DNA of 15,773 nt, taken from NCBI GenBank assembly GCA_955652155.1, contig CATPAT010000076.1, positions 1 through 15,773 of the forward strand. Reading direction: 5' to 3'. The DNA comes from an uncultured Chthoniobacterales bacterium (GTDB lineage: Bacteria; Verrucomicrobiota; Verrucomicrobiia; Chthoniobacterales; UBA10450). Shown in pieces: positions 1 to 6,509 of the stretch. The position numbers and the translations under genes were made by a program. Within the stretch, counting starts at the first letter, position 1, and every line of letters starts with the position of its first letter. Below the pieces are notes generated by a model. It did not search any database and was not told where the DNA came from. It was given only the letters and a program-made list of their open reading frames with translations.

Positions 1-16
1 ATTCAGCGAACCGTGA

Positions 17-337
17 TCAGCGCCGGAAAATCAGTCCAAGGACAAATCCCACGCCGAGCGCGGTGAAGATTGCCTTGGTCGGATTTTCGCGAACGTACTC
101 TTCGGCATCGTCTTGAAGCGTCCGCGCGCGCGTCCGCGCATCGCCGATCGCATGCTCGGCTTTGCCGCGAGCGTCGTTCCAAGCTTGCTCTGCTTTGCCG
201 CGATATTCGCCGGCAATCGCGCCGGCTGCGTCCCGCAAATCCTCGGCCGCTTTGCGTGCGTGCATTTTGCTGCTCTCGAATTTGTCCTGCGCATCCGCCG
301 GAGGGGACGCACGATGTGATTTGTTTTCTTCAGCCAT
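17..337 (-). CDS. DUF883 (ElaB/YqjD-like) membrane-anchored protein
   Basis: The protein is 106 residues from the chosen start. The N-terminal part is charged and polar and rich in Ala, Lys, Glu and Asp. Helical segments of the type KAEQAWNDARGKAEHAIGDARTRA suggest an amphipathic coiled coil. The C-terminus is a short glycine-zipper hydrophobic segment (FTALGVGFVLGLIFRR) preceded by the YVRENPTKA motif typical of DUF883/ElaB/YqjD proteins. Members of that family sit in the inner membrane by this tail, and in E. coli YqjD and ElaB bind ribosomes in stationary phase or stress. A longer reading from an ATG at 349 exists. I prefer the ATG at 337 because GGAGA lies 5 bases upstream of it, inside the longer reading. 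The family call is from recognised motifs and the ribosome link is by analogy only. Confidence 0.8.
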   Translation of the reverse strand: MAEENKSHRASPPADAQDKFESSKMHARKAAEDLRDAAGAIAGEYRGKAEQAWNDARGKAEHAIGDARTRARTLQDDAEEYVRENPTKAIFTALGVGFVLGLIFRR

Positions 338-342
338 GATGT

Positions 343-347
343 TCTCC
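343..347 (-). promoter_or_regulatory. Ribosome binding site GGAGA of the DUF883 gene
   Basis: On the minus strand GGAGA lies 5 bases before the ATG at 337. It overlaps the upstream in-frame ATG at 349, so it decides for the downstream start. Confidence 0.6.
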
Positions 348-423
348 ATTTAAATTTCGTTACCGGAACTATCCGCGCGCTTGCGATCTTGAGCAAATCG
401 CACGCCGATTGTCGATCTTACAC

Positions 424-642
424 TTACTGCTCGCGGAAAATGATGCGCGCCTTGGTCAAATCGTAAGGGGAAAGCTCGACCGACACTTTGTCGCCCGGGA
501 CGATGCGGATGAAATGCTTGCGCATTTTGCCGGAAATATGCGCGAGCACGTTGCGCTGACCCGCGAGATCGACCCGGAACATCGTTCCAGGCAAAACCTG
601 GGTCACCGTGCCTTCCATCACGATCTGTTCTTCCTTCGGCAT
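424..642 (-). CDS. infA: Translation initiation factor IF-1
   Basis: This gene encodes 72 residues, the usual IF-1 length, beginning MPKEEQIVMEGTV. It is a single S1/OB-fold domain. Hallmarks are visible across the whole protein: MEGTV, LPGTMFRV, AHISGKMRK, the FIRIVPGDKV segment and VELSPYDL near the end. IF-1 binds the A site of the 30S subunit and helps IF-2 and IF-3 form the initiation complex. A longer in-frame reading to 678 adds 12 residues (MSRTAARIYSGA) that do not match the family, so the ATG at 642 is chosen. No good Shine-Dalgarno sequence precedes it. It is on the same strand as the membrane-protein gene that ends at 775, with a spacer of about 130 bases, and does not sit in a ribosomal-protein cluster here. 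Confidence 0.96.
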   Translation of the reverse strand: MPKEEQIVMEGTVTQVLPGTMFRVDLAGQRNVLAHISGKMRKHFIRIVPGDKVSVELSPYDLTKARIIFREQ

Positions 643-738
643 GGCGCCGGAATATATTCGCGCCGCAGTCCGGCTCAAGGTGGATCGGCTTCTCCGAAGA
701 CGATGCCAAACATATGCGGCATCGCCGCCATTCTTACC

Positions 739-760
739 AACGCGTTTCGGTGAACGCGTT
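739..760. repeat. Perfect 8-bp hairpin AACGCGTT/AACGCGTT
   Basis: Two copies of the self-complementary octamer AACGCGTT are separated by TCGGTG, giving an 8-bp stem with a 6-base loop. It lies just after the stop codon of the DCC-LMF gene and about 100 bases before infA on the transcribed minus strand. There is no T tract on either side, so it is at best a factor-dependent stop, processing or attenuation hairpin. Confidence 0.5.
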
Positions 761-774
761 CCACCTCGTGGTTC

Positions 775-2658
775 TTAATGCACATCTTCGAGTGAAACGC
801 CCGGCAGATACTCGCCAAGTTCCTGGCGTTTCCACCAGGCGCCAGTTTGTCGATGCTCCTGCGCGCTCGTGAAACGGTAGCGGTAAAGCGTCGCGCGAAC
901 ATACCGGGGCGGACTTTGTGGAAACGGATTCCGCTCGAGCAGCGCCGCGACTTTCGGCTTGCCGTCCAATAAAGAAATTACGGTCTGAACAAACCACGGA
1001 TTCTGTCGGTAAGACCCGAGCGCAGCGAACCACATTTGCCAATCGAGACGCGGTTGATGCGGCGCACACCAGCCCGGCGCCCGCATCACGTCGCCCGGTT
1101 TCCATTTGAACTCGTACGGCTTCCAATCGATTCCGTCGGCGCTGCCCTCAATCACAATCTCGCGCCGATCTTTCGTCATCACGCGGAAAAGACCGTAGCC
1201 GTTTACGATTCGAAACGCCTCCACTCGCGCATAAATCCGGCCGAGCATTGGCGACCATTCCGCTTCCGGCTTGAACGCCCCGTAAATCAGCCGCGCATTA
1301 AGCGGTAAGGTGAGAACAATGACAATCGACGCAGCGTAAATCGACAATCGGTCTGGTAGAGACAGCTCGCTGCGCTGTCCGCGGACCATCCGAGCCGGAC
1401 TGGCGTTGCCGCGCGGCGTCCCTACCACTGCGTCATCGATCAACAACAAACAAAGCGCGATCGTGACCAGGTTGAAAAAGCAATAATTCCCCGTCGCCGC
1501 AATCGTGATCTGCAGAAAAACGAGAAGCCCACATGCAAGCAACCGCAATCGCCGCGGCGCCCAAATGAAAAATGGAACGATAATTTCGACGACAAGACAG
1601 AACGCGACCGAAAATTTCTTGAACCATTCAGGGCTTTGATCGGTCCACCAACCGATCACGGTCGGTAACGGTTGCGACCAGTAATGGTAATCGAGCGCGC
1701 TGAGGTCCCACCACGAATCGTCGCCGCTGGTCAGCTTCACTACCCCTGACATGATCATGAGTTTGAAAAGCAGCAGCTTGAGGAGAAAAAGCGCGGCGCG
1801 TGAAATCGGCGGATCACTTCCTCGTTTCGGCCAAAGTCGCCAAGGCGCGAGAAAGATCGACAAGAAGCCGGTCTCGAGGAGGAGAATGTCCCACTGAAAG
1901 CTGAGAAATGTTTGGCCAGCGATTGCGAGCGACAGATATAAAACAACAAGCCCGACCAGTGACAGTGCGGGCGCGATGCGAAAAATCAGAAGCAGCGAGA
2001 ACACAACTCCGCCGCCACAGAGAAAATGGAGAAACGCGTCGCTCGAATTGAGCCAACACAGGGTCGGCAAGATCGACAATGCGCGGCCGCCGAGTTGCGC
2101 GCGGGCGGCGGGAAGAAATTCGCTGGCCGGTATGATTCCGGTGGACCCAATAAGTCCGTCGATCTGCACCCAGAGCGAAACGAACGCGATCAGAAAAATC
2201 AAACCAACCGCACGAAGAAACCAGCGTTGTGCGGCAAAATAAGCCGGCGGGCGAACGTCATTGCCCCAGAGAAGTCGCGTGATCGCCGAAGCGAACCGGC
2301 GATTAAAAGCGATGACCCTGTAAAAGCTTTCCGAAACGGCCGCAAAACCCGGAACATGATCGTAACTCCAGGCCAGCCACTTTTTCGAAGATCGACATCG
2401 TAGCGATCGAAAGACGGCTTCAGCTCCGAAAAAGACACTGCCATCCGTCTCGATATAAATCACCGAGCGCTCAAATTGTTCGCGCGGAATTTCTGAAAAT
2501 CGTTCGGCGCTTTCCTGGGATGTTGCGTAATCGACCGCGTCGCGCGTGATCTCACGCCAGCGCTCGATCCATCGCCGGCAGAAATGGCATTCGCCGTCCC
2601 AGATAATGAGCGGCTTCGTCGACGGGTTGGGGACGCGCAAATGTTCGCTTCGCTTCAC
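775..2658 (-). CDS. DCC thiol-oxidoreductase domain fused to lipase maturation factor membrane protein
   Basis: From the GTG start used here the protein has 627 residues. Residues 15-130 resemble the DCC/DUF393 thioredoxin-like family, with the hallmark IIWDGECHFC giving a CxxC pair at Cys24 and Cys27. From about residue 140 to the end it matches the lipase maturation factor (LMF) family: DGLIGSTGIIPA, TFLSFQWDILLLETGFL, VVKLTSGDDSWW, LDYHYWSQPLPT, AATGNYCFFNL and, near the C-terminus, RAPGWCAPHQPRLDWQMWFAAL. Several hydrophobic stretches between residues 145 and 460 predict a polytopic membrane protein. LMF1 in animals is an ER membrane protein needed for folding of secreted lipases and linked to disulfide redox. 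A role in envelope protein folding is inference. The start is uncertain: the frame extends 8 codons to a TTG at 2682 inside a heptamer repeat, and neither start has a clear ribosome site. Confidence 0.88.
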   Translation of the reverse strand: MKRSEHLRVPNPSTKPLIIWDGECHFCRRWIERWREITRDAVDYATSQESAERFSEIPREQFERSVIYIETDGSVFFGAEAVFRSLRCRSSKKWLAWSYDHVPGFAAVSESFYRVIAFNRRFASAITRLLWGNDVRPPAYFAAQRWFLRAVGLIFLIAFVSLWVQIDGLIGSTGIIPASEFLPAARAQLGGRALSILPTLCWLNSSDAFLHFLCGGGVVFSLLLIFRIAPALSLVGLVVLYLSLAIAGQTFLSFQWDILLLETGFLSIFLAPWRLWPKRGSDPPISRAALFLLKLLLFKLMIMSGVVKLTSGDDSWWDLSALDYHYWSQPLPTVIGWWTDQSPEWFKKFSVAFCLVVEIIVPFFIWAPRRLRLLACGLLVFLQITIAATGNYCFFNLVTIALCLLLIDDAVVGTPRGNASPARMVRGQRSELSLPDRLSIYAASIVIVLTLPLNARLIYGAFKPEAEWSPMLGRIYARVEAFRIVNGYGLFRVMTKDRREIVIEGSADGIDWKPYEFKWKPGDVMRAPGWCAPHQPRLDWQMWFAALGSYRQNPWFVQTVISLLDGKPKVAALLERNPFPQSPPRYVRATLYRYRFTSAQEHRQTGAWWKRQELGEYLPGVSLEDVH

Positions 2659-2659
2659 A

Positions 2660-2701
2660 AACGCCCAACGTTCAACGTTCAACGTTCAACGTTCAATTCA
2701 G
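2660..2701. repeat. Heptamer array, unit AACGTTC
   Basis: Six consecutive 7-base units read AACGCCC, AACGTTC four times (2667-2694), then AATTCAG. AACGTTC contains the palindrome AACGTT. The array sits in the spacer between xth and the DCC-LMF gene, and the longest reading of the latter would start inside it. Confidence 0.85.
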
Positions 2702-2704
2702 AAC

Positions 2705-2757
2705 TGTAGGGGAAGCCGTTGGCTTCCCACCACGGGACGACAGCGTCGTCCGCTACA
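2705..2757. repeat. Twin-hairpin palindromic element
   Basis: Two perfect hairpins lie side by side: GGGAAGCC-GTT-GGCTTCCC (2710-2728) and GGACGAC-AGC-GTCGTCC (2735-2751). Outer arms TGTAG (2705-2709) and CTACA (2753-2757) can close them into a branched structure. The right outer arm contains the TAG stop of xth on the minus strand. The form resembles REP/BIME-type extragenic palindromes. It may also protect or end the xth mRNA, but there is no T tract. Confidence 0.75.
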
Positions 2758-3517
2758 AACGGAACTCTGCCCAAATCGGCGCGTGATCGGAAGGATCTTT
2801 GCCTTGGCGCATCTCGCGATCGACTCCCGACGCCGTACATTTTCGAGCGAGTCCTTCGCTCGCCAATACCGCATCGATCCGCAGCCCGCGATTTTTCGGA
2901 AACGCAAGCATCCGATAATCCCACCAGGTAAAAACGCCCGGTTCCTGCGAATGAAGTCGCAGAGTGTCGCGCAAACCGATTCCGCAAAGTTGCTGAAAAG
3001 CGGCGCGCTCACCGTCCGAGCACATGATCGCGCCGCGCCAAAGCGGTGGATCGTGAACATCGACATTTTCCGGCGCGACATTGAAATCGCCGCAGACGAC
3101 CAGATCGACATCTTTCTCTTTGATCAGGCAATCGCGCAATCGCACGTACCATTCCAATTTATATTTGTAAGCCGGCGAGCCAACGGCCTGGCCGTTCGGC
3201 GCGTAAACAGAGTAGACGCGCAAATTTCCAATCGTCGCCGAAATTACGCGAGCCTGCGGATCGACAACTTCATCGCAAAGCGACGCGCGAACTTCGGTCA
3301 ATTTGTTTTTCGAAAGGATCGCAACGCCGTTGTAAGACTTTTCTCCGTGGTAGGCGGAATCGTAACCGGCTGCTTGCAGCGCCAACGCCGGAAATTGTTC
3401 GTCGGTGCATTTGGTCTCCTGCAAACAAACAATGTCCGGTCTCGTATTTTCCAGCCACGCAAACAATCGGTCCTGGCGTTTGCGCAGTGAATTGATGTTC
3501 CAGGAGACGATCTTCAC
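2753..3517 (-). CDS. xthA: Exodeoxyribonuclease III family apurinic endonuclease
   Basis: The product is 254 residues, close to the usual length of the ExoIII branch of the exonuclease-endonuclease-phosphatase fold. The motifs appear in order: MKIVSWNINSL (Asn7), LQETK (Glu34), VYAPNGQ (Tyr105), CGDFNVAP (Asp144, Asn146), LRIDAVLAS (Asp214 region) and SDHAPIW (Asp244, His245). These are the metal and phosphate-binding residues of AP endonucleases. The enzyme cuts DNA at abasic sites and removes 3' blocking groups in base excision repair. The start is a GTG at 3517. A longer frame to 3598 adds 27 residues unlike the family that would overlap the upstream gene. The GTG shares its first G with the TAG stop of the MBL gene, so translational coupling is likely. 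GGA lies about 8 bases upstream of it. Confidence 0.95.
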   Translation of the reverse strand: MKIVSWNINSLRKRQDRLFAWLENTRPDIVCLQETKCTDEQFPALALQAAGYDSAYHGEKSYNGVAILSKNKLTEVRASLCDEVVDPQARVISATIGNLRVYSVYAPNGQAVGSPAYKYKLEWYVRLRDCLIKEKDVDLVVCGDFNVAPENVDVHDPPLWRGAIMCSDGERAAFQQLCGIGLRDTLRLHSQEPGVFTWWDYRMLAFPKNRGLRIDAVLASEGLARKCTASGVDREMRQGKDPSDHAPIWAEFRL

Positions 3518-4890
3518 TACAATTCCAATTCCACGCCCGGGGTCGGCACGATGATTTCTGAATTGGGCAAGCCGAGAGTGAGCCGCGCCCGCACCCACTC
3601 GAGCGCGGGCGGATCGCCGTGGACGAGCACAACTTTTTTCGGCGCGAGCCGCGCCGCGAATCCAATGAGCGACTCGCGCGAAGCGTGCGCGCTGAATTGG
3701 AACTGTTCGATGTGACAGCGCACATGCTGAGGCGCTTTACCTGGGTCAAGTGTGACCTGTTTGTTGGGCAGCGCGTTTCGCAAAATCCCGGCGGGTGATT
3801 CCGGATCGGCGTAACCGACGAAGAAAACGGAATGTCGTGGCTGGTCGACAATTCGCTGCGCAAAAGTGTTGGACAAGGTTTTGGGGGTCATCATTCCGCT
3901 GGAGAGGGCATAAACGCGTCCGGCTCGGGCTTGCGCCTCATGAATGGTCTCGGCGTTCAAAACGAACGGCCGCAATTCATCGAGCAATTGCAAACGTGGC
4001 AACTGGCGCCGGCCCATCCGCGCACGCCGATCGTAAATGTCGCTGATTTTTGAGCTGAGTCCGCCGATGTAGATCGGGAAATCGAGAATTTTTTCGCGAC
4101 GCAATTTGTAAAGCATCGCCAGCACTTCCTGCGTTTTTCCGAGCGCGAAAACAGGAATCAGCACACAGCCGCCCCGCGCGAACGCGTTCTCGATTGCGTG
4201 GCCGAGCCGTTGTTCTTCGCCTGCGCGCGACCACGTTGCCGGCACCGGCGTGTCGCCGCGGGTGCATTCCATAATGAGGATGTCGACCTTCTCCTCGGGA
4301 AAAACCGCCGCCTGCGCGATCGTTTGATCGTCAAAATTTACGTCGCCGGTATAAAACAAAGTGCGTCCTTCAGCGCGAAGGAGAATTCCAGTTGAACCGA
4401 GAACGTGTCCGGCGTCGAAAAATTCGAATGTAACTGCGTCAGCGTCCGCATTCGGTGCTCGTTCACCCGAAAGTGTGTAGGACTGCCGGAGCGCGCACGA
4501 TTGCCAACGGCCAGCGGCGCGATCAGTTTCACGATGAGTGAAGAGCGGATATAAGGTCGTGCCTGACCCTTCGCGTTGCCGCGTCATCACGTTGACTGAG
4601 TTGTGTAGCAAGACGCTACCGATTTCAGCCGTCGGCTCGGTCATGAAGACCCGCGCCTGTGGTTGCCGGCGCATCAAAACCGGCAGTGTTCCGATGTGAT
4701 CTTGGTGTGAGTGCGAAACAATAATCGCGTCGAGCCGGCGCTCCCCGAGCGCTTTCCAATTCGGCAGCGCTTCTTCTCCCTCGAATTTCGGGTGCATTCC
4801 CGAGTCGAGGACGAGGCGGCGGTCGCCGACCTCTAGATAGTACGAATTGGCGCCAATTTCAGTCCGGCGCGTCAGATTGATGAATTTCAA
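3517..4890 (-). CDS. Beta-CASP metallo-beta-lactamase RNA nuclease (CPSF73/RMMBL type)
   Basis: The protein has 457 residues. The metallo-beta-lactamase core carries HSHQDH at 60-65, EPTAEIG at 85-91, DAGHVLGSTG with His162, and YTGDVNF with Asp183. The beta-CASP insert follows, with MECTRGD (Glu208) and LIPVFALGKTQEVLAML (244-260). The C-terminal RMMBL part has ALSSGMMTP, FFVGYADPESPAG, QFSAHAS (His401) and VLVHGDPPALE (His424). All expected zinc ligands are present. Bacterial relatives are exo- or endoribonucleases acting on single-stranded RNA and resemble the 3'-end processing nuclease of eukaryotes. The start is TTG at 4890, supported by a full AGGAGG 10 bases upstream; there is no earlier ATG. 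The gene heads a two-gene operon with xth. Confidence 0.93.
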   Translation of the reverse strand: MKFINLTRRTEIGANSYYLEVGDRRLVLDSGMHPKFEGEEALPNWKALGERRLDAIIVSHSHQDHIGTLPVLMRRQPQARVFMTEPTAEIGSVLLHNSVNVMTRQREGSGTTLYPLFTHRETDRAAGRWQSCALRQSYTLSGERAPNADADAVTFEFFDAGHVLGSTGILLRAEGRTLFYTGDVNFDDQTIAQAAVFPEEKVDILIMECTRGDTPVPATWSRAGEEQRLGHAIENAFARGGCVLIPVFALGKTQEVLAMLYKLRREKILDFPIYIGGLSSKISDIYDRRARMGRRQLPRLQLLDELRPFVLNAETIHEAQARAGRVYALSSGMMTPKTLSNTFAQRIVDQPRHSVFFVGYADPESPAGILRNALPNKQVTLDPGKAPQHVRCHIEQFQFSAHASRESLIGFAARLAPKKVVLVHGDPPALEWVRARLTLGLPNSEIIVPTPGVELEL

Positions 4891-4900
4891 AGACCCCTGT

Positions 4901-4906
4901 CCTCCT
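4901..4906 (-). promoter_or_regulatory. Shine-Dalgarno AGGAGG for the TTG start of the MBL nuclease
   Basis: The minus strand reads AGGAGG followed by 10 bases and then TTG. The spacing is slightly long, but this is the strongest such site in the window and supports the non-ATG start. Confidence 0.6.
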
Positions 4907-4975
4907 ACTCGTCGATTTCATGTAACCAGAAGATTGGGCAACCGGTCTAGAGAAAGAGAAGGGAAGACGCAAGGC

Positions 4976-5014
4976 ATGAACGCGCAACTGTTGTCTGAGA
5001 ACCTGGTTTCATGA
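4976..5014 (+). CDS. Possible 12-residue leader peptide ahead of the DUF1800 gene
   Basis: A short frame encodes MNAQLLSENLVS. Its TGA stop (5012-5014) overlaps the ATG of the DUF1800 gene (5011-5013) as ATGA, the classic layout of translational coupling. AAGG lies one base before its ATG and GGGA about 12 bases before, so its own ribosome site is not ideal. It matches no known family. It may be chance, and function is not shown. Confidence 0.3.
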   Translation: MNAQLLSENLVS

Positions 5015-6504
5015 ATATGCTGACGCCGTTACCCACCGCGAAATGGACCGAAGCAACGGCGGCGCATCTCCTTAACCGCGCCGGTTTCGGCGGCACCCCG
5101 ACAGAAATCGAAGCCGTCCGAAAAAAGGGGCTCGCCGCTGCGGCGCGCGATCTCATGGACGTCAAAAGCGATGCGGCAAACGTGTCGCCGCTGCCCTGGG
5201 CGCACCCGAGAAACATTCAAGCGCAACGAATGGAAATTAAAGCCGCGAAAGATCGCGGCGAAGATTTTCAAGCTAGAGCGCGCCAGGTCCGGATGATGGA
5301 GGGCGATGAGATGCTCGATCTTCGCCGCTGGTGGCTCGAGCGGATGATGATCGGCCCAGCGCCGTTGCTGGAAAAGATGACACTCTTCTGGCACGGACAT
5401 TTCGCAACCAGCGCGCAAAAAGTCCAAGATGCTTACTGGATGTGGCTCCAGAACGACACGCTTCGACGCAATGCCTTTGGAAATTTCGGCGCGCTGGTAA
5501 GGAAAATCTCCCGTGATCCCGCGATGATGATCTACCTCGATTTGCAACAGAGCCGAAAGGAGCACCCCAACGAAAATTGGGCGCGTGAACTGATGGAGTT
5601 GTTCACGGTTGGCATTGGAAATTACACCGAGCAGGACATTCGCGAATCGGCGCGCGCGTTCACCGGTTACCGGATCGATATGACGACGCAGCAATTTCGG
5701 TTCGCGCCGCTCCAACAGGACCACGGGACGAAAACGTTCATGGGCAAGTCAGGAAATTTGAACGGCGACGACATCATCGACATTCTCATCAGTAAGCCTG
5801 CTTGCGCACAATTCATTGGACGCAAACTCTGGCGTTTCTTTGTCGAAGACGATCCGCGTCCGGAAACGGTAAATGCGATCGCGGAACGGCTGCGCGCGCA
5901 CAATTTCGAAATACGCCCCGTGCTCCGGGAAATTTTTACATCCGCTGAATTTTATTCCGAACGCGTCATCGGAAGCCAAATCAAAAGCCCGGTGCAATAC
6001 ATCGTTCAAACTTCGAAGCTGCTCGACACGCCGCCGCCGGCGGCAGTCGCCGCCCAGAACGCGATGCGACAGATGGGACAGATTCTTTTTGCGCCGCCCA
6101 ACGTCAAAGGCTGGGATGGTGGTAAAGAATGGATCAGCACCTCAACATTGTTATTCCGTTATAACTTTGCGAATTATTTGATCAACGGCGACGCAATCTT
6201 GCCGCCGAATCCTCAACAACGGCGACAAGGCGCAGATGTTGGCTTCGGTCGCGCGGCGCAACTGACTGAGCAAATTCATCGCGACCCGATCGATATTGGC
6301 AAACTTGTGCCGGCCGATGTTCGTAGTAAACCGCGCGAGGTTGTCGATCTTCTCGCTACAAGATTCTTTCAGACGCGGCCCGCTGAAAAAGAGGTCGAAA
6401 CGTTCGTAAAGTTTCTAGAAACGCGCGGCGCGGATACAACGGATGCAACGTTGCGCGAGCTCATCCACTTGATGATGAGCACTCCGCAATTTCAACTTGC
6501 CTAA
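5011..6504 (+). CDS. DUF1800 family protein
   Basis: The 497-residue product matches DUF1800. It has the N-terminal AAHLLNRAGFGGTPTEI (17-33), the central LFWHGHFATS (125-134), ENWARELMELFTVGIGNYTE followed by DIRESARAFTGY (188-220) and a late NVKGWDGGKEWIST. The biochemical role of DUF1800 is not established. It is very often encoded next to a DUF1501 gene in planctomycetes, verrucomicrobia and proteobacteria, as here. No signal peptide or membrane segment is visible at the N-terminus. Only GAGAA (4997-5001) could serve as a ribosome site, and a 12-codon frame ends on its start codon. A second ATG two codons later would change little. The stop is followed 5 bases later by the DUF1501 start, so the two form an operon. 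Confidence 0.92.
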   Translation: MNMLTPLPTAKWTEATAAHLLNRAGFGGTPTEIEAVRKKGLAAAARDLMDVKSDAANVSPLPWAHPRNIQAQRMEIKAAKDRGEDFQARARQVRMMEGDEMLDLRRWWLERMMIGPAPLLEKMTLFWHGHFATSAQKVQDAYWMWLQNDTLRRNAFGNFGALVRKISRDPAMMIYLDLQQSRKEHPNENWARELMELFTVGIGNYTEQDIRESARAFTGYRIDMTTQQFRFAPLQQDHGTKTFMGKSGNLNGDDIIDILISKPACAQFIGRKLWRFFVEDDPRPETVNAIAERLRAHNFEIRPVLREIFTSAEFYSERVIGSQIKSPVQYIVQTSKLLDTPPPAAVAAQNAMRQMGQILFAPPNVKGWDGGKEWISTSTLLFRYNFANYLINGDAILPPNPQQRRQGADVGFGRAAQLTEQIHRDPIDIGKLVPADVRSKPREVVDLLATRFFQTRPAEKEVETFVKFLETRGADTTDATLRELIHLMMSTPQFQLA

Positions 6505-6509
6505 CGATC

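Noticed and set aside
643..678. N-terminal extension of IF-1 by 12 residues
   Set aside because: IF-1 is about 72 residues, and the ATG at 642 gives that length with the normal start.
739..760. Intrinsic terminator after the DCC-LMF gene
   Set aside because: The stem is good, but neither strand has a following T tract, so I list it only as a hairpin.
2546..3490. A 314-codon plus-strand open frame
   Set aside because: It is antisense to xth and the DCC-LMF gene and crosses the heptamer and hairpin repeats. Its composition is that of a shadow frame in GC-rich DNA.
3518..3598. N-terminal extension of exonuclease III by 27 residues
   Set aside because: The extension does not resemble the family, overlaps the MBL nuclease coding region and lies ahead of the MKIVSWN start typical of ExoIII.
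5029..5724. A 231-codon minus-strand open frame
   Set aside because: It lies wholly antisense to the DUF1800 gene, has no family motifs and lacks a plausible promoter.
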